From the NCBI RefSeq assembly GCF_910592395.1, contig NC_088315.1:8992501-9056500 (forward strand): a stretch of DNA of 64,000 nucleotides. Direction: 5' to 3'. Shown one piece after another: positions 18,342 through 31,570 of this stretch. The notes beneath the pieces were generated by a model. That model had not been told where the DNA came from. It was given only the letters and a program-made list of their open reading frames with translations, and did no database searches. The translations under genes and the position numbers were made by a program. Source of the stretch: Lineus longissimus. Lineage: Eukaryota; Nemertea; Pilidiophora; Heteronemertea; Lineidae. How positions within the stretch are numbered: position 1 is the first letter of the stretch; each line of letters begins with the position of its first letter.

Positions 18342-19573
18342 CAATTAAGTCCCTGTATTTGGCATGTTTGATTTTTACATCATAGGCTACATATCTTGGT
18401 TGTACATCCTGTGCAAGGTCTAAAACACGTTTCAATGGTTTGAACTTCATCCAGTCCGAAAACCACATTATGGACCTTATCTTTGCAGTTTCGTTTGTCT
18501 GACCTCGGCTGCCCGAAACTAAGATTGAAATCCTTGTTAAAAATGTCAAGATACAGCCAATATTTCACCTTGGGATTGGCCTTATCTCGTCGTCTCAGTT
18601 TCTCTAATTCTGCCGGCTCATGGACCTGAAGATACATAAGCCACATATGACGTACTGTAAGGTTTTCACGAAGATACAGTCTGTTTGGATTTTTTATCCT
18701 GCTATAATGCGACTGTCTTTTAGGAAATGAGTGTATGTGTTCCTTGACTTGATCAATAACGTTTTGACTGATCTTTGGATGATTGTCATGTTTTCCTTGC
18801 TTATCTCATGGCGATGTAATTCCACTTCCTGATGACTTTTGAATTCGTTGAAAGCGTTTTTTGCCAATACCGTACACAGACATAAATGCTTTCTTACAAA
18901 TTTCAAGAGTCTGTCCCTCTGAAAGTTTCACAACGTATTTAAATGTGTTTTGGCGTGCATGCTCTGTATTTGTTCGTTCGCCGGTTCTTGGTCGTTTGCA
19001 TTCTACAGGAAAGCACTGGATTCCACCGAATAGGGCATTATCCTGCAATTCCTTGTCAACTATAGCCCAAAATGAATTAAAGATACCTCGCGCATGCTCT
19101 CCAAGTTTTTCAAAGCAATCTTTTCTGCAGTTACATGGAGGACCCATTGCTGCTGACGGCACAATCTTGTTTTTTGTGGACACATGTTCTTGACCATAGT
19201 TCCTATTTTGCATTAGGACATTTCTTGACCACGTCTCTGGTTTCCTGCGGCGTTTCTTTCCTTTTGTCATTTGTCCTTCATTATGTGGATTGCCTTCAGC
19301 TCCCAAAGGTATTTTAGGATTGGCTGGTGAAACTTCCTCAGGTCGCGGCACATCCTGAGCTGCCACGTGATTTTCTACTTCTTGGGCACGTTTTTCCTGA
19401 GCTGCCCCTGCTAGCACATCATCGTCATCGCTGCTCTGGTCTTCTTCCTCTGGTTGATAGTCAGAGTCATCTTCAATAATGCTCTCATCCTCGATTTCGA
19501 GTTCACCACAATCGAAATCCAGATGTTCGATGAGATCAAAAAGCTCTTCTGCTGTCAGGTATTTCTTTGCCAT
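18342..19573 (-). pseudogene. DDE-type transposon protein, frameshifted and internally deleted
   Basis: The start MAKKYLTAEELFDLIEHL is followed by a long acidic region, then KPETWSRN, a conserved PPCNCRKDCFEKL cysteine segment, GIFNSFWAI and a CKKAFMSVYGIGKKR motif. This is a transposase-associated family seen in many insects and marine invertebrates that I know by pattern but cannot name. Near 18840 the frame shifts, and the continuation (SFPKRQSHYSR, NRLYLRENLTV, FNLSFGQPRSD) runs in another frame. After FGQPRSD the sequence jumps to the C-terminal segment (KIRSIMWF ... KYRDLIE), so the catalytic core is deleted. The last residues lie beyond HINE 3 at 16497-16630. Confidence 0.7.
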
Positions 19574-19903
19574 CTGAACCTGAAAAAAAACAACAAGATA
19601 ATAGAGTACTAAAGGGCTGGTGGTGAACTTTAGAGCCTTGGTTACCGGGGGTTGTATTGTAGTCCAACAGTTATGATAAAAGACATGTTATTCAGGCCTA
19701 TGTTGATTCTTCTGTTTCATTGTATGGCGTTAACATTCAAATGCCTGGTCACGCCAAAGGAGCCGCAGACCAAGAGCTGATAGAAATATATTCAGGGTAT
19801 ATCGTACAGATTTTCCTCTCTACCAGGCTTTTTACACTTCCCCCATGCCTTCAAAATCAGAAATATAGGGAAGATGACACACACCAACGTCTCTGCCATA
19901 CAA
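19574..19903. other. Decayed 3' part of the EnSpm-like transposase
   Basis: Just below the EnSpm frame, a GVTRHL word on the minus strand (near 19730) recalls the conserved LLGVTRQL motif of Tnp2 transposases. The sequence between has stops in all frames. Confidence 0.35.
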
Positions 19904-21154
19904 TCATGTACATTGATGGTGCAAACACCAACTGCAACCATTTTCACCATTGAACTGCTTGATATTCTGCAGTAAGCATCTTGCCAAAGAATCACAACTG
20001 CATGGAACAACCCTTGATGTAACTATTTCCTCTCCTTTCAACCAGCTGAAGCCAGTTTCACTCAAATGTGACATTTCATTTACAAATGGTTCTAAAAAGG
20101 TGTTAATACATGTATTTGGCTTTTGGGGCCCAAACCAAATACCTAACAAAATGACATTTTGTGCCCTAAGATCAGGTGGCAACTCGTTTATTATTCTTTG
20201 CAGTGGCCACACAGAATAATTAGAGGATTTGAATAAGGGAAGGCCATCAGTGCTGAATGTTAGGGATAGAGCATTGCGGTCTTGCATCAGCATACCACCT
20301 GCTATTGTTTGATACAACATCCCATCATATATGTCTTCAATTGTGTTGTCGTCAACTTTTACACGGTTGAATCTATAAGATAGAGTGGCCCCAATGTCTT
20401 CTCTTTGAAGCACTCTCGATAACTGTTGTTGGACAGGGAAATGGATGAAAAACTTACCTAATTCCATCAGGTTTTTTTTCTGGTACCTTTCGTCACAACT
20501 GACACAAATGAACACATCAACGTTATTTATGTCATTTTCAAGAAAGCACTCACAAACAGGACAATACAGTTTGTACTCAAGTTGTCCAAAACTTCCATGA
20601 AATACTTTCTGAAACAGGTACTTCGATTGTGGAAGGAGAGAGTCGCGATGGCTGAATGCCATGCCCATCATTTGATGTGGCGCACAGATTAATTCATACA
20701 GATCTTGTAGTTCAGTGACAACAGGCAAAGCCGTCAATTCAACCACACAGTCTTTCAGTTCTTCACAAGACTTCCGAGCAAACACAACTTTATTTCCAGG
20801 GTTCAGCACTTTAGTTCTAACATTGATCTGAGCCTTCAGAGCTGCCATTGATTTCAGTTTACCCATGTCCTTCATGTGACGTGTCATGTCTCCTGGATCT
20901 CGCCACAGCCCACCAACTTTACCCATGTCCTTCATGTGACGTGTCATGTCTCCTGGATCTAGCCACAGCCCACCAACTTTACCCATGTCCTTCATGTGAC
21001 GTGTCATGTCTCCTGGATCTAGCCACAGCCCACCAACTTTGAATAAGTCCTCAATGTATTTCTCATACTTCTCCCTTTCTTGGTCCTCCTTCTGAAGAAG
21101 GGCATGCCTTGATTCCTTTAGAGCAGTATCTATGATTGGACCAAGCTTTATCAC
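19904..21154 (-). pseudogene. EnSpm/CACTA Tnp2-like transposase, truncated
   Basis: A 416-codon frame contains the Tnp2-type core: LYCPVCECFLE with a second CVSC pair, then TFSTDGLPLFKSSNYSVWPL, the IWFGPQKPN segment and, near the end, SRVVPCSCDSLARC and GCSWCLHH. Families of this kind continue for several hundred residues with the rest of the catalytic domain, and here the frame stops after WCLHH. An in-frame triplicated 20-residue segment lies near residues 38-97 and is not a known feature of the family. Metazoan EnSpm relic, probably inactive. Confidence 0.8.
20858..21040 (-). repeat. In-frame 60-bp tandem repeat, three copies
   Basis: Three nearly identical 60-bp units encode KVGGLW(L/R)DPGDMTRHMKDMG within the EnSpm-like frame. 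Only one or two bases differ between units, so the triplication is recent. Confidence 0.95.
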
Positions 21155-22339
21155 CTACCAGTGATGACTGCATAAGGTCTTTTGCAGTAATTTCTCGAAG
21201 ACAATGTCTTCATGAATCAATAGAGCTATGTTAGCCACACTCCTTTACTATATTTTATTATTTGGTTGAAAAATGACCCCCTTTTCCAACACCCCCCTAC
21301 CCCCTAAAAATTCCTGGTGTCGTAACAGCTTTATTTTGTTATTCAGTGGATTGGTCTTTTCAGTTCCTACCTTGCCCTGAAGATGGCGATGGCGTAGTTC
21401 TTTCATGAAGTCCATGGCTTTATAGCTGTTTACTGTATGTGAGTTTATTTGGTTTAGGGTTTTTTCCAGAGGAAGGCGATGTTGATTCATTGATCCAATG
21501 ATGCAAGATGACGTGACGGACACTTAGCCCGTTAAGAGGGACCGGCCACGTCACTTGTACCAGGGAGAGATCTCACCATCACCTTGGTAACAATGTAACT
21601 AACAAAGAAATGTATAAATCTGGAGGTTCTCTTGCCCTTGAGGAGAACCCAGCAGACAGACTAACAAAGTGTAAGCAGAAGCAATAAAGAGGAAAAGATC
21701 TGGGAAAACAGTGTATTTATTAAAGTCTCCCGACCAAACAATACAACAGAGCTACAAATGCCTCCAAACTGTTCATGCAAGTGGGGCTTCGAGGCTATGG
21801 TTCTTGGAAGTGCGTAAAAGCCCCATTTAGTAGGTTGTTAGATGCCGGTTGTTACTTCATGTCTTTGAAACTTCAAGGGTTACAAATTGAGTCCCTAATC
21901 CTTGTAATGGTTAAACCTGAGTGACACGTCATAGCAAAACCAGGCACACTTTGCTCTGAGCTTGGCAAGTTGTGATGGACTGATTGTTCATTTCACTGTT
22001 GTTTACCTTTTGTGAAATTGGAAGTACATCAATTTCTTCTATCATCTTTTGTGCGCTGTGCTCCTGGTTTTGCTGTGATGGGTCACGTTTTATTATCCTC
22101 ATACCGGTATGTAAATTTATCTTCTTCTTTTAATGACAAAACTTTTAATTGTCTTCCTAAATATCTTATTATCTTCTCATGTAAATTTTACTTATTCTTT
22201 GAGTGGTAAAACATGTATCATCATCCTCGTGTGTAAATTGTTCTTGTTCTTTGCATGATAAAGCATTTAATTGTCCTTATATGTAAGTTTATCAGATATG
22301 TTCATAAATAAATTTGTTACATCTACATTGTTTATGATC
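21155..22339. other. Intergenic, with possible LTR-like segment
   Basis: Near 21530-21745 a TATAAATC box (about 21612) is followed ~70 bp later by AATAAA (21684), and the stretch ends AATACAACA, as in retroelement LTRs. A clear TG start and a partner copy are missing. Open frames such as 21248-21523 (minus) have no recognised content. Confidence 0.3.
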
Positions 22340-23130
22340 GCGTTGTTCTAAGTTTGTTTGAAATTACCTTTAAAGGTATTTTCATACTGCAAATCTGAAA
22401 TCATGGGGCAAACAAAAAAGACAACGACAGTCACAATCACCCAAGCAAGCCTCCCACCAAATTGCAAAGCTGGCGAGAGAGATGCGACAGTCACAACCAG
22501 ATTAAATAGGAGCTGGATGCTGCACTGTGTTGACAATCTACCTTGTGAATGAGATGATACATTGGCGAGACTTAATCAGCATGGCTGCACCACTGCTGTG
22601 CTGCCATCATGGTGAGACATTCGAGACAGTAACAATCACCAGAACTAGACTGGCTGCTCCAGTGTCTTGCCAACAAGATTACGAATTTGGGCATGGCAGC
22701 TGACCCAGTGCTGTCAACGTTCTTGTAGATCAGACAGTCATAACCAGGATGAGTTACGACTGGCTACTACGCCAGTGGTGAAAGAGACAAGACCGTCACA
22801 ACCTGTCTAAATAATTATGGCTGGAAGCCATACGTCTTGACAACATTGTTAAAGAGAAGAGACGTTAACAACCACACCAAACAGGTCCGTCAGCTTCACT
22901 GCCGTGTTGCAGATTTGTGATATTTCAACCACTGTACACTGGCATGGGGTCATTAGCTGTTCTTAAGCTTGTCATTGCAAAGGCATATTATTCGTAAGAC
23001 TTTACTGTTAATAGCTCTAGATTTTGTGGCGACACTTATAGCTGGGACAAAGTCACAACCACAACACTAATCTGTTCAGATTGATGGCCTTGTCCAAGCC
23101 ATGCAATCAGTACAAGGTCAATTCTTGGCT
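22340..23130. repeat. Diverged copies of the ~75-bp satellite
   Basis: GAGACAGTCACAACCAGA-type words alternate with CTGGCTGCTCCA and GTTGCCAACA-type words, about 8-10 decayed units. The same repeat fills 34.0-37.4 kb. Confidence 0.75.
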
Positions 23131-23625
23131 TGTGACAGACCACCAGATTAAACAGGTCTCACTCAAAGCTGAGGTGTAAGGCCAACTACAAAGTAATCTA
23201 AATTTGAAGACACCTATGTATAAACATGACAGAAGTGGCGCATCATTTTCAAGTACATGTATGATACACCATAGAATCATAAAATGCACTTCAATTTTTT
23301 TCCAGGCACCGAGAGTCAAAGCATTTTTCAGCTTCATCTTATTCTTCTGCAGTTCCAATTCTAATGTTATGCCATAAAATAAACAAGCAAACATCATGGC
23401 AATACTTATGAATTAACGGTTTTTACTTGAATTACTAAATTTACAAATAACAATGCACAAAACTCCATCCATCAGACTGTTCTTTCTTCCCACAAAAATG
23501 GAGCAAACAAATCTGACATGAAACAAGCGACATTATTTAACAATTGAAAAGGAAGAGCACTTTGAGGGAACAACACATAACTATCAAAATACAGACTCTT
23601 CATTTCATTTGTAAAGTGGACCCAG
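23131..23625. other. Intergenic, no gene seen
   Basis: No supported coding sequence or RNA. The 3' part has GTAAAGTGGACCCAGTCC words also found within the adjacent duplication. Confidence 0.5.
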
Positions 23626-26180
23626 TCCAACAGAAAAAGCCAAGTCTGCCCATAACTACTGGTATGCGGATATGTCATCGAGGCAGGCAAGACCTGAACA
23701 CTGCCACTGCTTCACAAGTTTAGCAGTGATATTGCTTCAAAGCAAAACTTAAGTCTGCACATAATTACTGGCATGCAGATGTGCCTGTTCGACAAAAAGA
23801 CCCTGAACACTACCGAGCAACACTAATTTACAATTGACATGAAAGAGTATACAGTTTGAGGGAAAGCCACATAACTATCAGGTATTTTCCCTCTGGACTG
23901 GTGACAATCAGACTGGCCCGAAACTCTCATTATCGACCACTCCTCAGTGGAAATGAATCCAACAAAAAATGGGGTCATTGTATACAGTGGTACTGTATTA
24001 CCCCGATGAGAAGCACTTTACTGATGTCCCCCACTCTCAGCTAAGATATTTTTGCGCGTACCGGTTTGTCTACGGGCTGAAGTTGACGATGTACTCCTGA
24101 CGGAGCCATTGGGTGCTTCGCCCGCTCATTGACCGAGGCATGGTGACCTGGAGACAGTGACCGGATTAGCACTAGCTGGTCGAAGGACACTTCACAGGGC
24201 GTCAATTCGCAACTTCTCATCATTTTTAAGGCACGACCCATTCACGTGGACCAAGTCTTACCCACAAACCTACTCCTTACGTAGCGTGGGGTACCAACCC
24301 ACCGCAGATTCAGGAGTGTGCAATGGTTTATGAATATCCTACACCCAATTGTGCTGCCCATTCGCAATAGGTTTATACCACCGTCATGCACCCCCGACAT
24401 TGCCATCTCTCAGACAGTGACAGGAAATGGTGCAATCTGGCTGCAAATTTTTCCCAGAGGGGCAGGATAATGATTATTTCAGACCGATCAGAGTGTCACA
24501 AGTTCAGAGCGAAATCACCCGACAGTTATATGGAGTTGCATCAAAATGCAGACTCTTCATTTCATTTGTAAATAGGCATCGATTATTTTTGTTACATTCA
24601 ATGGAACCAGTCATACAATCTCTGGAAGAGCCAAGTCTGCACATAATTACTGGTATGCAGATTTGCCCGCGAGGCAGAACAGACCTGAATATTGCCACTG
24701 CTTTAGGAGTGTAGCAACAATATTGCTTCACAGCAATTAATGAATCTGCACATATTTACTGGTATGCAGATATGCCAGCAAGGCATCAAAACCTTCGTAA
24801 GCCCTTAATGAGCACCTAATTTATAAAATTACAAACAGGATTTATCTTGCAACTGTACTGCTCCAAAGAAAAAGCCAAGTCTGCACATAACTACTGGTAT
24901 GCAGATATGTCATCGAGGCAGGCAAGACTTGAACACTGCCACTGCTTCACAAGTGTAGCAGTGATATTGCTTCAAAGCAAAACTTAAGTCTGCACATAAT
25001 TACTGGTATGCAGATGTGCCTGTTCGACAAAAAGACCCTGAACACTACCGAGCAACACTAATTTACAATTGACATGAAAGAGTATACAGTTTGAGGGAAA
25101 GCCACATAACTATCAGGTATTTTCCCTCTGGACTGGTGACAATCAGACTGGCCCGAAACTCTCATTATCGACCACTCCTCAGTGGAAATGAATCCAACAA
25201 AAAATGGGGTCATTGTATACAGTGGTACTGTATTACCCCGATGAGAAGCACTTTACTGATGTCCCCCACTCTCAGCTAAGATATTTGTGCGCGTACCGGT
25301 TTGTCTACGGGCTGAAGTTGACGATGTACTCCTGACGGAGCCATTGGGTGCTTCGCCCGCTCATTGACCGAGGCATGGTGACCTGGAGACAGTGACCGGA
25401 TTAGCACTAGCTGGTCGAAGGACACTTCACAGGGCGTCAATTCGCAACTTCTCATCATTTTTAAGGCACGACCCATTCACGTGGACCAAGTCTTACCCAC
25501 AAACCTACTCCTTACGTAGCGTGGGGTACCAACCCACCGCAGATTCAGGAGTGTGCAATGGTTTATGAATATCCTACACCCAATTGTGCTGCCCATTCGC
25601 AATAGGTTTATACCACCGTCATGCACCCCCGACATTGCCATCTCTCAGACAGTAACAGGAAATGGTGCAATCTGGCTGCAAATTTTTCCCAGAGGGGCAG
25701 GATAATGATTATTTCAGACCGATCAGAGTGTCACAAGTTCAGAGCGAAATCACCTGACAGTTATATGGAGTTGCATCAAAATGCAGACTCTTCATTTCAT
25801 TTGTAAATAGGCATCGATTATTTTTGTTACATTCAATGGACCCAGTCCTGCAATCTCTGGAAGAGCCAAGTCTGCACATAATTACTGGTATGCAGATTTG
25901 CCCGCGAGGCAGAACAGACCTGAACATTGCCACTGCTTTAGGAGTGTAGCAACAATATTGCTTCAAAGCAAGAAATGAATCTGCACATATTTACTGGTAT
26001 GCAGATATGCCAGCAAGGCATCAAAACTAATTCTTAAGCCCTTAATGAGCACCTAATTTATAAAATTACAAACAGGATTTATCTTGCAACTGTACTGCTC
26101 CAAAGAAAAAGCCAAGTCTGCACATAACTACTGGTATGCAGATATGTCATCGAGGCAGGCAAGACTTGAACACTGCCACT
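23626..26180. repeat. Tandem duplication, ~1.24-kb unit, 2.06 copies
   Basis: 23626-24861 is repeated at 24862-26099, and a third partial unit (26100-26180) begins again with CCAAAGAAAAAGCCAAGTCTG. Units are almost identical, so the event is recent. Within each unit a ~110-bp sub-repeat starting AAGTCTGCACATAA occurs several times. No protein frame of convincing composition is found. Short frames such as 23856-24044 are simply duplicated with the unit. Confidence 0.9.
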
Positions 26181-27059
26181 GTCATTTATAAATCAGTGTT
26201 AATTATCTTATCACATTCAGTGGACCCAGTTGAACGGACTCAAGGTTAATGCCACTAACCCCATGGATTTAAAAAACTGAAAACAACTACATGTAGGTCA
26301 CTATTCTACCTAAGCTACAGTGGCTGCAATACCAAGACATTGGTTCCTCACTTCAGAAGGACCTTCACTGTTGATTCACATCTGCGTTTGTATCCTTGAA
26401 CAGTGAAAACCAACACTACCGGTACTGTTCTTTCTGCCCATGAGATGGGAGGTAAAACAAGTGAAAACTCAATAAAAAGTAATCTAACTACAGTCTTTCT
26501 CTGCATCCAGGATGAACTGTTTTCCAGGCTACCTTAGGAGTAAACCATAGTCCTGAGGAATTTAGGTAACTTCTAAACCTTTAGGCCTACAAAGTCATTT
26601 TTAGCTGAAAAAATTAATCTTCAGGTATTTTCGGTGATACACAGTTCTTCTCGATATTCTCCATGTTTTTCTTGATATTCTTCATGTTTACAATGTCCTG
26701 CATGTCCTGTATTATCCGAGGATGTAACTGGTGAACCAAACCTGAAATAATGATAAGGACTGAATGTGAGTAAAGGAAAAAGATGTTCAGCACAGTTTTC
26801 TGTCAAGTAATTTCAATGATCTCCTCCTGCACTCATTTAACCGTGGTGTTTCCAAACGGCCACGTTTAACCTAAGCACGCTGTATAGCCAAGTGGTCTAC
26901 ACGCGATTGATGATTGAGCCTCTCTTGATCAGGGACAGGGACTTTGATCCCAAATGGCCGGTCTTAACAAATATGCTCTACTATTCATTCTTAAGCTTTC
27001 AATTAACGACAGCCACTAAAAGTTGGCAATAAAATGATTGGACATTGTAATATATGACG
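26181..27059. other. Intergenic, no gene seen
   Basis: AT-rich, no supported feature. Confidence 0.5.
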
Positions 27060-29580
27060 GAATAATGTCATCAAATATTTAGGTCCTTCGCAAGGACAGG
27101 AAATACTGTCGCACCATCATTGAATTCCGCTGCTTTCCATTTATCCGTGCAAAGAAACTGGATACCCTTGATCATGTACTAACCATAGATGATCGATGTC
27201 TTTTCCAATCAGAATGGAAGGGGCCCTATCGTGTTCAAGACATTTGAACTTGGTTGACGTGATCCTTGTCCATAACCCAGCTTGTTTATGAGAGATGTCA
27301 CGGCGCTCTACCAGCTTCCATTACAAGTGGTTTTCCCACTGAGGTGCTGAAAATAAGACAATAGTTCTTTTGATTTTAATGACTTCTTCTACAAAGACAG
27401 AGTTTTTAGAAACAGTACCATGAAAGGCCTCTGGCTTACTAAGAGGGGGTTGCCAAATGCACATGGACATCGTATGGTGATTGCAGTTCACTCTGGAACC
27501 TTATCCGCCAGGAACTTGCCAGCACTACAGACTAATAACTATTCAGAATGTAAAATTTTCTATTAAAGGAACACAACAGGACAGAACTTGACCAGTGTTA
27601 TGACTAAAATCCTGTTATAAACTTTTTGACTTATTATTCTCGTCATTCTGGACATACTTGCTTTCTGATAAGTTATCTGGCAGGCAGGCTACCGTTTTTA
27701 AAATCTATCATGCACAGATCCACTTTGCACATCAACCTTGTATTCTAAGATCCACATGTCACACCAACCTTGTATTCTAAGATTGCTTGTCCTTGCAACG
27801 ACATTGTTGATTCCTTCATCATTTTCTCCATGCCGATTTTGCTGCGGTCAACTGATCACAGTGAAATCTTGTTAGTGGTGTTGGAGTTGCAACCCACAGC
27901 ACTGATCTTGGCTTGATTACCAGGAGGATGGTGTGGTAGCTGTTCTCTTTTTCTAGTGCCATCAGATGGAGGAGCTGGAAAGGACCAGTTTTCACTTTTA
28001 AAAACTTCTGAACAAAATAAACAACGACACTGAACAGTCCCCTGGCACTTTTTTGGCACACCTAGATAATCATCTGCCAAATATGAAGACATAGGAAACT
28101 ATGAAGCTGTTTTAGAAACAAGTGCATTACCTGCCATAAGCAGATCACAGGTCTTAAGTGTAACACAAACAACATCACGTCTGTTCAGACTCTGTGAATA
28201 GTTGTCAGTAACTTATTACATACATTCAGCAAGATAAAATGTTGAGAATTGTCTGCGTTGCTGTCATGTTTCTTATGCCTTGTTTAGGCCGACATACCTT
28301 CATTCCACACAGGGAGCTCCTACTGTTTTTCATCACAAGATGCCTTGAAATACTAAACACCATCTCCAGTTAATCAGCCGAGTCTGCCGTCTGAGGTGAT
28401 TTGATGTTGAGCAGACTTGTTCATTATTTGGGCAGGAATCGAGATTTAATCTTTGTAATAGCCTGATTAGATTTGTTCAAGCGAAGATATTGCAGATTCC
28501 CTTGATCACCAACCATAGATTATAGATGTCTTTTCCAGTAAGAATGGAAGAGGCCCTACCACGCTAAGCCGATCCCAATGAAATGCACAGTTGTTGAAAT
28601 GCGTGCAGAATCTTCTGGCCCAGCAAGTCTTGGTGGGTGATCCATGTCCATTCCCATGCCCAGCTTGTTTATGAGAGAAGTTACGGCGCTCTACCAGCTA
28701 TACAATATCGGTGGTCTGGTGGCTGAAACTGACAATAGTTCTTATTTAACTGATGGTTTTAATGTCTTTTACTGAGATGGGCAGTTTTAGAATCGTCATA
28801 GTGCCGTGGGGGTTACCGGTTTCTTGCCGGTGTACCTTCAATTGATATGTGTCCTTCATTCAAGATGTTTACAAGATGTCATATCACAAGATATCATTGT
28901 CATATAAAATTCTAAAATAACTTTTTACAAGTTATCTGGTTGTGACGTCTTACCACTGGAAATTACAATCAAACTCCACGGACTCTTTTCTGGTGAAAAC
29001 GTTGTGAAGAACGATAGCTGCAGGGTAATCCGGAGCTTGTGAGGATATTAGCTCGATTTACTGCATTTAGACACACACACACTGATTTCTACCTAAAAAT
29101 CAATAAACCCTTGGTCAAACGCACCAGGATCGAAGAGTGATTGTAGTTTACTTGGAAATCTTCTCTGCCAGGAACTTGCTGTTAAAAAATTTATATTCAA
29201 GGAATATAACAGGACAGTGCTTTACCAGTTTTGGAGCGTGTTATAAATTCTTTGCTAATCATTATCATCATTCTATTGGGTAATCTATCCTGCACAGATT
29301 CACATTGCACACCAACCTTAAAACCTAAGGTGGCCTGTTCTTGCGAAGACATTGTAGATTCCTTCATCGTTGTCTCCACTCAGATATTGCTGCGGTCAGT
29401 CGATCTCAGTGAGATGTTGGGAAGGGTGTTGGAGCTTTATGGACTGATCTTGGCTTGTTTATATAGCAGGACCATGGTCAGCCTTGATCACTTGTGCACT
29501 GTGTATTTTCCATTCACAAACTTATACTGCACTGGCATCATAAAATTTAGGGCAACCTGTTGTTGTGCGACTTGGCTTTA
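27060..29580. repeat. Old tandem duplication, two diverged ~1.4-kb units
   Basis: Matching landmarks occur in the same order in 27120-27900 and 28480-29440: GATGTCTTTTCCA..AGAATGGAAG, CCAGCTTGTTTATGAGAGA, GCGCTCTACCAGCT, GCCAGGAACTTGC, AACAGGACAG, CATTGTNGATTCCTTCATC and TTGCTGCGGTCA. Identity is clearly below that of the 1.24-kb duplication. No long conserved reading frame runs through both units. Confidence 0.75.
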
Positions 29581-31470
29581 TTGAAAAGGCAAGCAAGTCT
29601 GCACAGGCTCAAGAAAATACCACTTCTCATGCTGAATGAATTACACAAAAGTCCAATGCTTTTACATCTTTCCGAACAGTTCAGGGAAAACAAGGAGCTA
29701 TTTCCTTACCAGAAACATTTGCTCCTTCAGCTCTGCCTCCCTCAGAATTGAACCGCCGTGTATAGACAGATACAACACACGCCATGTTTTAATGCGCATC
29801 TCGCCATCTTATCTTTCTTGAAACCATGGAGGCTGAAAAATAGTTTGAATGCATAAATCGCCAACTAAAGTAACTATTGATTCTTGGTGTAATTCCCCAC
29901 TTCTCTGATATCTCAAAGCATTCACTGTCACCTCCCCTGGTTTTTCTTTTCTGAAGTTTAAAGCAGGACTCGGCCACTGTGTCTGTGGCACGACCCCAAT
30001 TCTACTTACTGCCAGGAAGTATTGACTGCAGCCAAATTTCTTTCAATCTTTCTAAAACATTGTGTGACTTTGGCAGATCCTGAAGTTTTTTTCCTGCAAA
30101 GACATCTTGACAGCAGCAATTTCTTTTTTTTATAACTTTTTCCAACATGTGTCTGTGTACCTTCTTTCCGACCAACAGTCACCGTCTCACCAAGTGCTAT
30201 GATCATTGGTGTCTCTAACTGGCCTCGATCACAGGAAAAATGAAGCAGTTCAAGATGTTTTCTTACAGAAGAGTATTGCTGTCACTAAAACAACGAAGAT
30301 GCTTCTTCTTGCCTCAGCGGTAAATTAGGCAGCTTTGGAATCACCATTGCCCTCTGTCATATTTATGATGGCAGCTCATCTTTAGATGATATTTCCCCAG
30401 GTCAAACCAAGCTGCTTTGTCCTTTTATTGTATAGGCTTTTATTGCAGAGGCTCTCAATGACAAAACTCTGCATGAATTTGAAAACTTACATGAAAAGCT
30501 TTTAGTTCCAACAGACACCAATTTCAGTTCTGCTGTTGGTCCCACTGCCAGGTAACATTGATGCATCTCCAGCTCTTATTCACAGCAGGTTTCCAGTTGA
30601 GATTATAGAAGTGGATCCTAATTGTCAAGTGATGTTTTCAGGAATCTGTGATATCCCTGTCCTCCAATCTTGAAACAATGCTGAAACAGAAGGTTCGAGC
30701 CATTAGTACTATCAATATTTTGCAGACCAATACATGTGACATATTCTGTCACTTTGACATCCTAATGGCATTCATCCATTTTTCTGCTGTCTTTGGCCCA
30801 ACCACAACTTCTTGTTCCTGTGTTAGAAAGCAGTGTCATAAGTGCAATGACTGGCATTGTTGTTCAGCAGCTCCTCTTAATACTGTGCCTAGATCATAGG
30901 CAAGGAACCATTTTAAACTGTATATTTACAGTGCAGTGAATTGGACATCACCAAACAAACTGACACATAACCCAAAACATCTAGGAGGTACATAAATCCC
31001 ACTCTCTTTTGACAGTTTGTCAGTGAATACTTTGCCATGTCAAACCTTACCACTTCATCTTTTTCTCCTGCAATTTAGCGCCTGCCACTCTTGAACAGCC
31101 TCTTCAAACAAGATCTTCAAACAAGATCTTCAAACAAGATCTTCAAACAAGATCTTCAAACAAGCTGAAAAAGGAAATAAATCATTAGAATGGTCTTACA
31201 TGTAATCTTAGGCCATTGTTACTCACAAGATTCTTTGATATCATGCTGAAGTATATTGTCCCTTCAATGGCTAATTCTCAATTAGACTAATCTTTACAAG
31301 ATGATAGGCGACAGATGCCCACCTTGGGGCAATGTAGCAGGGTATTACTACTATTAATAGCATCTCTTTCAAGACCCTTCCCCTCTGTCCACTTTATCAT
31401 TTATTGGCCTATTCAAATATGTGGTAAGGTTTAAATTACCAATTGTAAGCGCATAGCGGGGATTGTTGTG
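29581..31470. other. Intergenic, no gene seen
   Basis: No convincing protein gene. Contains the 13-bp repeat at 31098-31162. Confidence 0.45.
31098..31162. repeat. 13-bp microsatellite (GATCTTCAAACAA)n
   Basis: Five near-perfect copies. Confidence 0.95.
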
Positions 31471-31475
31471 ATTTT

Positions 31476-31570
31476 TTGGTTTTTTGGATCCTCATAGCCT
31501 GGTGGCTAACACTGCGTTCTATAGATGCCCCTTTGTGTCGTGGTGCAATCCCAAAGTAGTTGTATCGCAT
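31476..31570 (+). mobile_element. Decayed tRNA-derived SINE head
   Basis: ATAGCCTGGTGGCTAACACTG resembles the A-box half, and GGTGCAATCCC the B box, of the SINE at 49978. The body is not clearly recognisable. Confidence 0.4.

Noticed and set aside
20848-21042. Plus-strand frame with CPSCDVSCLLDLATAHQLY repeats
   Set aside because: Antisense of the 60-bp repeat in the EnSpm-like transposase.
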